From Verrucomicrobiota bacterium (GTDB lineage: Bacteria > Verrucomicrobiota > Verrucomicrobiia > Methylacidiphilales > Verrucolacustridaceae), in NCBI GenBank assembly GCA_010031845.1, contig RGYX01000073.1:1-5616 (forward strand): 5,616 nt of DNA. The letters are read 5' to 3'. Positions within the stretch are counted from its first letter, which is position 1; each line of letters starts with the position of its first letter. The position numbers and the translations under genes were made by a program. The notes beneath the pieces were generated by a model. That model did no database searches, had not been told where the DNA came from, and saw only the letters and a list, made by a program, of their open reading frames with translations. This document shows positions 5,192 through 5,616 of this stretch, in pieces.

Positions 5192-5616
5192 GCGCGGGAG
5201 CGAACCCAACCCGCCATGGCATAAGCCATGGGCAACCGAATCCAACTGGCGATCGAAGCCAAATCCGCAGCCATGGTGGTCGACTGATCCCGTCCCTTCC
5301 AGGCCCCGAGCAAGGCTTTCAGGAAAGGACCGGCAAAGGTCAGGAAGGATCGACCATTCCCCATCAGCAACCCCATGGTGCGATCTCTTTCCTTTTCATC
5401 ACTCCGCCATAGGGAAACAACCGCCCGACGGAGCGAGTTGGAGAAAGCATCGTCCTTGGAGAAGCAGTCGTAGAGGGCGCGGGAGAGGAGCTCCGGGACC
5501 CGGCAGGCTTGGCGACGGCTCCGGGCAAAGGATGGGAAATCCTTGGCCTGTGAAAACTCAATCGCATCGACCAATCCGTTCGTGATACCCGTGGCGGTCA
5601 AGGGATGCGTGTGTCC
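5188..5616 (-). CDS. C-terminus of FAD-dependent monooxygenase, probably squalene epoxidase-like (5' end outside window)
   Basis: This is the last 142 residues of a flavin monooxygenase whose N-terminal FAD-binding part lies beyond the right edge. It begins GHTHPLTATGITNGLVDAIE, matching the HPLTG-G-MT-x(3)-D segment of squalene epoxidases and related group-E flavoproteins, which closes the FAD site. Two residues before the start of this fragment one would expect the GDA motif. Next come RRQACRVPELLSRALYDCFS, a helical region, and MGLLMGNGRSF, resembling the ALY and LLSGL segments of squalene monooxygenase. Hydrophobic C-terminal stretches (FLTFAGPFLKALLGAW and ASWIRLPMAYAMAGW) suggest membrane association. 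The gene converges on the OSC-type cyclase, which would use 2,3-oxidosqualene, and that context favours squalene epoxidation. Another FAD monooxygenase or a geranylgeranyl-reductase-like enzyme cannot be excluded from this fragment. The TAA at 5190-5188 overlaps the cyclase TAA. Confidence 0.68.
   Translation of the reverse strand, partial: GHTHPLTATGITNGLVDAIEFSQAKDFPSFARSRRQACRVPELLSRALYDCFSKDDAFSNSLRRAVVSLWRSDEKERDRTMGLLMGNGRSFLTFAGPFLKALLGAWKGRDQSTTMAADLASIASWIRLPMAYAMAGWVRSRA

Noticed and set aside
5214..5231. Perfect 7-bp inverted repeat CCATGGC-ATAA-GCCATGG shortly after the cyclase stop
   Set aside because: It lies within the coding end of the convergent monooxygenase, has no following T-run on either strand, and is short enough to arise by chance; I do not call it a terminator.

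Overview
The window is bacterial chromosomal DNA: moderately GC-rich, tightly packed, with start/stop overlaps between genes and two tRNA genes without an encoded CCA. The gene content (a citramalate synthase, a YwqK/MORN-type repeat protein, and an oxidosqualene-cyclase-type triterpene cyclase facing a squalene-epoxidase-like gene) would suit a Planctomycetes/Verrucomicrobia-like or another sterol-competent bacterium. Nothing in the window fixes the taxon, so this is only a guess.

Left part (1-1799). The 3' end of cimA (citramalate synthase, isoleucine pathway) runs rightward and ends inside a leftward tRNA-Asn(GTT). A leftward tRNA-Arg(CCG) lies 62 bp further right, and the two tRNAs are probably co-transcribed from a promoter overlapping the stop of the next gene. 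Two further leftward genes follow: a membrane-anchored or exported protein with six exact-period 24-residue MORN-variant repeats, whose start is uncertain, and upstream of it a 133-residue protein of unknown function.

Right part (1876-5616). A three-gene rightward operon encodes a small GtrA-family membrane protein, a PIG-L-family zinc deacetylase (ATGA overlap) and a 656-residue squalene/oxidosqualene cyclase (TGATG overlap). The cyclase carries the OSC-type acid motif DCTAE, not the DXDD motif of squalene-hopene cyclases. A leftward gene cut by the window edge converges on it, with the two stop codons interlocked in one TTAA. It encodes the C-terminus of a flavin monooxygenase resembling squalene epoxidase, the enzyme that would make the cyclase's expected substrate.

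Taken together, the right half looks like a bacterial oxygenated-triterpenoid (sterol-like or pentacyclic) locus. Several cyclase active-site positions conserved in lanosterol synthase are changed, and it has a short, hopene-cyclase-like N-terminus. The deacetylase and GtrA partners suggest, as inference only, that the triterpenol is decorated with an amino sugar or that a sugar-lipid is flipped across the membrane, in functional analogy to hopanoid glucosamine biosynthesis.
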